NCBI GenBank assembly: GCA_900317715.1
Contig: ONHS01000050.1
Span: forward strand, 1 to 48,935
DNA length: 48,935 nucleotides
Reading direction: 5' to 3'
From: an uncultured Bacteroidales bacterium
Lineage (GTDB): Bacteria > Bacteroidota > Bacteroidia > Bacteroidales > WCHB1-69
A model generated the notes under the pieces. That model had not been told where the DNA came from. It made no database searches and was given only the letters and a program-made list of their open reading frames with translations. Positions within the stretch are counted from its first letter, which is position 1. The number at the start of each line of letters is the position of its first letter. Positions 45,095-48,935 of this stretch are shown piece after piece. Both the position numbers and the translations under genes were made by a program.

Positions 45095-46103
45095 CTAACT
45101 CCTATCTTCGCCGTAACTCTCCGAAACAGCTCCTCCGCGGTGGTCGCCTTGTAGCAGTCCGAGAAATCCATCGGGATGTCGGGGGCAAAACCGTAGGAGG
45201 TCTCTGTGCCGTCGGGACCGAAGGTGCGCCAGGTGTTGAAACGGACAATCATCCCCGACGGCAGATTGAGCTGGTAGGGTTGCCTGTGGCGCCGGAGGTC
45301 TTCTCCCCGCAGCGGTACGAACCCTGCGCCTTCATGTAGGCGATATTCATCTTGGAAAGGATGGTCTCCGACGAGAACGAATCCACCTTGGCCAGGAAAC
45401 CAACCACATCGTCCGTGTTAAACGACTGACCGCCGACGTTGTGCGTCAAATCCAGAATAATGTGCTGACACTCGGCAAGGCTGTCCTTATGCTGAAGAAA
45501 GAATTGTTTCCCCGTTTCAAAGCAGTCTGTGAGCCGCAGGTATCCCGTTCCCGACTCGCGATTGATATAGCAGACATTCTCCTTGTTCCGCTCATAATCG
45601 TTTACGTACCAGTCGTTTGACGGGTCATCCACCAACTTTTCCGCTGGCAGCGACAGTTGGTAGAGGGTGTCGCCCTTCAGCGTCAGGTCGAACATTGTCC
45701 CATACGGAAAAAGGGTCCAAAGGCCCATGAAGGACATGGCAATCTGCAGGCGGTGGTCGTCGTTGGTGGCCGGCACGCAGGGAAGCATGTTCTCGCGCAT
45801 GTAAGTTACCGCATCCACCACGTAAGTGTGGCTGTTTTGGAAGCTGGCCAGGTACCGCATAATGGCCTTGCTGTACGCGTAATCGTCCTCCGTGGCCCTC
45901 ACCACCGGCACAAACGCCCGGTACAGGCTGTCTGCATCTACTTCGGCGCAGTGGTCCATATTGTCGAAGTTGTACGCCATCTCCCGCCAGATTAGGGAAA
46001 GTTCGTAAGCTTTTTGGTCAGGGGTGAGGGTGTTGGGTAGGGGCTGGCTCTGCAAGAGGAACGGTAGGAACAGCGTGAGCGATATTGTGATGAGATTTTT
46101 CAT
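45091..46103 (-). pseudogene. S41-like (tail-specific protease family) protein, frameshifted
   Basis: The first frame (46103 down to about 45280) opens with a signal peptide (MKNLITISLTLFLPFLLQSQ) and contains the S41 core strands LRLTDCFETGKQFFLQH, HIILDLTHNVGG (oxyanion-type loop) and SETILSKMNIAYMKAQG (candidate nucleophile Ser region). It is cut at SGATGNPTSS. A one-base shift at about 45276-45282 restores a plausible end: NPYQLNLPSGMIVRFNTW ... PMDFSDCYKATTAEELF, then TAG at 45091-45093. So a single-base deletion is enough. It could be a degraded protease or a sequencing slip; the restored protein is about 337 residues. Confidence 0.75.
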
Positions 46104-46148
46104 GTTGTTATGGATTTAGAAATTTAAGTATGTATTCGTAAATTATCC

Positions 46149-46241
46149 GTGCAGATCCGCGTGATCCGTGGAGATAAATAATCTCCGCGTATCGCTCGTA
46201 TCTGCACGTATTTTTTCTGCGTTAATCAGCGAGTTCTGCGG
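46149..46241. repeat. Hairpin and repeat, copy 2 of the ~60-bp element
   Basis: Arms 46149-46175 (GTGCAGATCCGCGTGAT...) and 46181-46207 (...TCGCTCGTATCTGCAC) pair at 21 of 27 positions around AAATA. The right arm and the CGAGTTCTGCGG block are repeated at 164-223. It ends 8 nt from the WG-gene stop (46250). Confidence 0.85.
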
Positions 46242-46249
46242 GAATTAGA

Positions 46250-48052
46250 TTACTTGTCCTCATCCGCTTCTTTGTCGCCTCGGAACGTGACAGGCACCTG
46301 CATGAAGCAGCGGACGGGCAATCCTTGATTTGTGCCGGGTTTCCACTTTGGCATCTGTTGGAGGACGCGGACCACCTCTTCGTTGCAAGAGGGGAAGAGC
46401 GGCACTTTGATGGTGACTTGTCCGACCTGTCCGTCCTTTTCCACCGAAAACTCGGCAAGCACCGTGCCGGAGATACCGTTGTCGCGGGCGTCCTGAGGAT
46501 ACTGTATCGTTTTCGCGAGATAGGCATTCAGGGAATCCGGACCGCCGGGAAATTCGGGCCAAGTCTCTAACAACGGGACCAAATTCTCTTCATTCTCAAA
46601 CAAATCCTCATACGATCCTTTTATTTGAAGTAGATCCCTTTCTGTAAAAGTGCTGTTGCCGTAACGGTCAATGAAACCTATCAAGCCTTCCAAGTACATA
46701 GGAGGTATAGGATAGGACTCGACCTGAAACCAGCCGTTCACGGAAGGGCAAATCCACTGGTAAGGGCCTTTTATTAGCGGTTCGCCCTGCTCGTCAAAAA
46801 GAACCAAAGGAAGATCGGTGGCTGTGGAGGTGGCGTAACCGTAGCCGTAATCGCCGCTTACAGGGCTGTCATACAGGCACGGTACAACCAGTTGAAAGTC
46901 GCGGTTAACGAATCCCCATTTGCCATTGCGGTTTACGGGGATCATGGTTTTGTCATTCACCCATTTGGAACCGACAAATTCGATGTTGTTGTAAGCGTCC
47001 ACCATTTCGCCATTGCGGTCATATATTTTACAAAATAAGTGGTCTTGTGTGGACGTGTTTTCACCCCAAATCGCAATTTGTTTGCCAGAGATACCTGGAA
47101 TACTGTATTCGTATGAGGAAACTAACACTTTGCCGTTTTTGTCGAGCAATTGTCTTCTGCCGTTCTCCTGCAATAACTCAAACATGTCTAACTTACTGAT
47201 AATATGTATGTTTTGTGCTGGTATAAACGGAATTACAAGATTATTCAACGAATCCACCACACCCCATTTGCCGTTTTGTTTCACGGCAAAAAGTCCTTTC
47301 TCATAATTCCAAATCTGTTCATATTCAAAAGGAAGGATTTCCTGTCCAGAGGTTGTGATTACCCCATATAAACCTTGTTTTTTCGCTTCAATATATCGGT
47401 CTCCAAGAAAATGCAGATGTTCATATACAAACGGGATCATAATGTGGCGGCGCCTGTTGAGTGCTCCGTAACGATTCTCATAATAGGTCAAAAGCAGATT
47501 TTGTCCGGCAATTTCCACCCAATTGTATTGGCAGGGCAGTATCTCTCGACCTGCAGAATCCACAACGCCATACTTCTGAGTTAGGTCAGACGTCACCAAC
47601 ATCCCATATTGGAAATAGTCGTCACACTCCATGGAGCACCAGTCTTCTGCTTCGAATTTCGGCGGTATCACCCATTGCAGCTGCCGGTTCATGAAGCCTG
47701 CCGAATGACTGTTCTTCGCCACCATGATCAGGTCGGAATGCTTTTGAAAACGGATACAGTAGTATTCGCACGGCAACACGGTCTGTCCTTTGTCGTTAAT
47801 GATTCCATAATTAGACGAATAGGTGCGATGATCGGTTTTCGTCACTTTCTCCACCACCATCCAGCCGTGGCGGTCGAAGTTTTCAAAGCCGTCGTATCTC
47901 CCCAAGGAATCTCCGAGTTGCTGCAGCCGTGCCTTGCTTTCTTCGGGCGGCAGGGGTGTCGTAGGCTTCGGTTGCGCCCACTTCCATTCGCCCTGGGCGG
48001 AGGCAGTGAGAGTGATGAGAAGGGCCACGAAAAGGGAGAGGCGTTTTTTCAT
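46250..48052 (-). CDS. WG-repeat protein with TonB-like C-terminal domain
   Basis: I set the start at 48052 (MKKRLSLFVALLITLTASAQ), giving a 600-residue exported protein. Residues ~70-450 are about six WG-type repeats (YGIINDKGQTVLPCEY, YGVVDSAGREILPCQY, YGVITTSGQEILPFEY, WGVVDSLNNLVIPF, WGFVNRDFQLVVPCLY). The C-terminal ~95 residues are a TonB C-terminal fold (YPQDARDNGISGTVLAEFSVEKDG, VVRVLQQMPKWKPG), without a TonB membrane anchor. TonB-type CTDs occur in other periplasmic proteins of this phylum and need not energise transport. Role unknown; it may bind an outer-membrane partner. Confidence 0.88.
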   Translation of the reverse strand: MKKRLSLFVALLITLTASAQGEWKWAQPKPTTPLPPEESKARLQQLGDSLGRYDGFENFDRHGWMVVEKVTKTDHRTYSSNYGIINDKGQTVLPCEYYCIRFQKHSDLIMVAKNSHSAGFMNRQLQWVIPPKFEAEDWCSMECDDYFQYGMLVTSDLTQKYGVVDSAGREILPCQYNWVEIAGQNLLLTYYENRYGALNRRRHIMIPFVYEHLHFLGDRYIEAKKQGLYGVITTSGQEILPFEYEQIWNYEKGLFAVKQNGKWGVVDSLNNLVIPFIPAQNIHIISKLDMFELLQENGRRQLLDKNGKVLVSSYEYSIPGISGKQIAIWGENTSTQDHLFCKIYDRNGEMVDAYNNIEFVGSKWVNDKTMIPVNRNGKWGFVNRDFQLVVPCLYDSPVSGDYGYGYATSTATDLPLVLFDEQGEPLIKGPYQWICPSVNGWFQVESYPIPPMYLEGLIGFIDRYGNSTFTERDLLQIKGSYEDLFENEENLVPLLETWPEFPGGPDSLNAYLAKTIQYPQDARDNGISGTVLAEFSVEKDGQVGQVTIKVPLFPSCNEEVVRVLQQMPKWKPGTNQGLPVRCFMQVPVTFRGDKEADEDK

Positions 48053-48376
48053 ATTGTCGGGGTTTAAGATAACAGGCTGCAAAAATACCATTCTTTCGCC
48101 CATAAATATTCCGTCATTTCCAAAATATGTTCCGTCTCAACCAAAAATATGACGAGTGGGGTATTATTTGAGGGTTAATTGGTGAAAGTAGCGTTGAAAA
48201 TCAATATGTGATAGAAAATTGTCGGCTCTTGGATGTGAGACGGAATAAAGTGGGGATTTTGAGAGGGAATTTAAGGAAACAATGATATTTTTGGATTTTA
48301 AAGTGAGTGCCGTGTGGGGGATGCGGCGGGTGCGTGAGGCTTGAAGTCCAGTGGCAGTAGGCAAATTGGTAAGATG
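48053..48376. other. Gene-poor spacer
   Basis: About 320 nt with no supported gene. It holds the WG promoter box (48080-48087), a second TATTTTTG on the minus strand (48142-48149), and a 10-bp inverted repeat TTCCGTCTCA (48130-48139) / TGAGACGGAA (48236-48245). I see no coding frame or hairpin strong enough to name. Confidence 0.6.
48080..48087 (-). promoter_or_regulatory. -7 box of the WG-repeat gene
   Basis: Minus-strand TATTTTTG, 27 nt before the ATG at 48052; this supports that start over the ATG at 48103, which would be upstream of transcription. Confidence 0.55.
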
Positions 48377-48935
48377 TCAAAATATCTCGCCACCCCAAAG
48401 CATCTTGAAGAAATCGGTCACATAGATGAGTTCTATCTCTCCGGAAGGTCTCGTTATGGGGTCGAGGGAGACCAGAATCAGCCGGCAGTCGGGATGTTCA
48501 TCCTTGAATGCCTTGAGTCCAGCTTTGTGCCGAGTTTTCACCTCCTCGCTGGATTTGATTTCGATGGCCACTTCAGCATCGCCTATAATGGCATCCACCT
48601 CCTGATGGTTGTAGGTGTGCCAATAGGAGATTTTCTCACGACGACGATAGTATCCGCGATACGCGATGATTTCCTGCATGACAAGATGTTCGAAAGCGTG
48701 GCCGTAGTCGTCGGAGCCCCGTCTCAGATGGTGTCGCCCCATCAGATAGTTCGCCAATCCCACATCGAAATAGTAGAATTTTGGTGCTTGCACCACTTTG
48801 CGCTTGATCGCCTTTGTATATGCCGGTATCTCGTAACCCATCAAAGTGTCTTTCAGAATCTGATAATAGGTCTTGACGGTCTTTGCAGAAACACCACAGT
48901 CGCTCGCGATATTTGAATAGTTGATCATTTCGCCA
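48377..48935 (-). CDS. C-terminal part of an AAA-type ATPase with DUF4143 domain (partial)
   Basis: The frame is open at the right edge, so the start is outside the window. The visible 185 or so residues match DUF4143: an HTH-like start (INYSNIASDCGVSAKTVKTYYQIL) followed by FYYFDVGLANYLMGR, GHAFEHLVMQEIIAY, and the nuclease-like strand VDAIIGDAEVAIEIKSSEE (pattern D-x(n)-E-x-K). In full-length relatives this follows an AAA ATPase domain. Such genes are common single-gene, often mobile, units in Bacteroidota. The biological role is unknown. Confidence 0.88.
   Translation of the reverse strand, partial: GEMINYSNIASDCGVSAKTVKTYYQILKDTLMGYEIPAYTKAIKRKVVQAPKFYYFDVGLANYLMGRHHLRRGSDDYGHAFEHLVMQEIIAYRGYYRRREKISYWHTYNHQEVDAIIGDAEVAIEIKSSEEVKTRHKAGLKAFKDEHPDCRLILVSLDPITRPSGEIELIYVTDFFKMLWGGEIF

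Noticed and set aside
45270..45285. Programmed frameshift in the S41-like gene
   Set aside because: No slippery heptamer or downstream structure of the usual kind is evident; a single-base deletion explains it more simply.

Overview
The window looks like chromosomal DNA from an uncultured member of the Bacteroidales (phylum Bacteroidota). The evidence is the type IX secretion (T9SS) sorting domain, the C10 protease with an inhibitor-like propeptide, a WG-repeat protein, lipoproteins with DUF4369 and lipocalin-like folds, the B12-type methylmalonyl-CoA mutase small subunit, and many TAnnTTTG promoter -7 boxes, the consensus of the Bacteroides housekeeping sigma factor. I see no plasmid, phage or conjugation genes. 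Five internal frame breaks in otherwise ordinary genes suggest either gene decay or assembly error.

Layout. Positions 1-10245 form a leftward run: a partial secreted protein, a secreted nitroreductase/flavin-reductase fusion, mutY, an OmpA-type lipoprotein, a yigZ-ribD-DUF4340 cluster, a broken Old-Yellow-Enzyme gene, an outer-membrane barrel, tatD and a MATE exporter. Positions 10367-13548 run rightward: mutA (no mutB beside it), a SIMPL-domain protein and ridA. Positions 13602-17940 run leftward: a UbiA/MenA-type prenyltransferase, tRNA-Glu(CUC), nfo, purM and queA. Then pepT, valS and a 54-residue membrane protein run rightward.

Positions 22240-31705 hold a repeat-rich spacer and a giant (about 9.2 kb) secreted C10 protease/adhesin gene, split into three frames. 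Next come a MntA-HepT toxin-antitoxin pair between 55-bp direct repeats, a LolC/E-like permease, pta, comF, three small envelope genes, hutI, a lipocalin-like lipoprotein and an M16 protease. The right end has a damaged sigma factor with its membrane partner, a membrane LytTR/HTH regulator, a frameshifted S41-like protease, a WG-repeat/TonB-C-terminal protein and a partial DUF4143 ATPase.

The most unusual signal is not a gene. Intergenic spaces carry four kinds of small repeats: heptamer tandem tracts, 27-28-nt palindromes with constant outer arms and variable centres, a 55-bp repeat, and a roughly 60-bp repeat with a hairpin. These repeatedly sit on or within about 20 nt of stop codons; heptamer tracts or palindromes supply the stop codon, and sometimes the last residues, of at least eight genes. 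One palindrome and one heptamer tract lie in frame inside the T9SS sorting domain. All functional names are from motif reading, with no database search.
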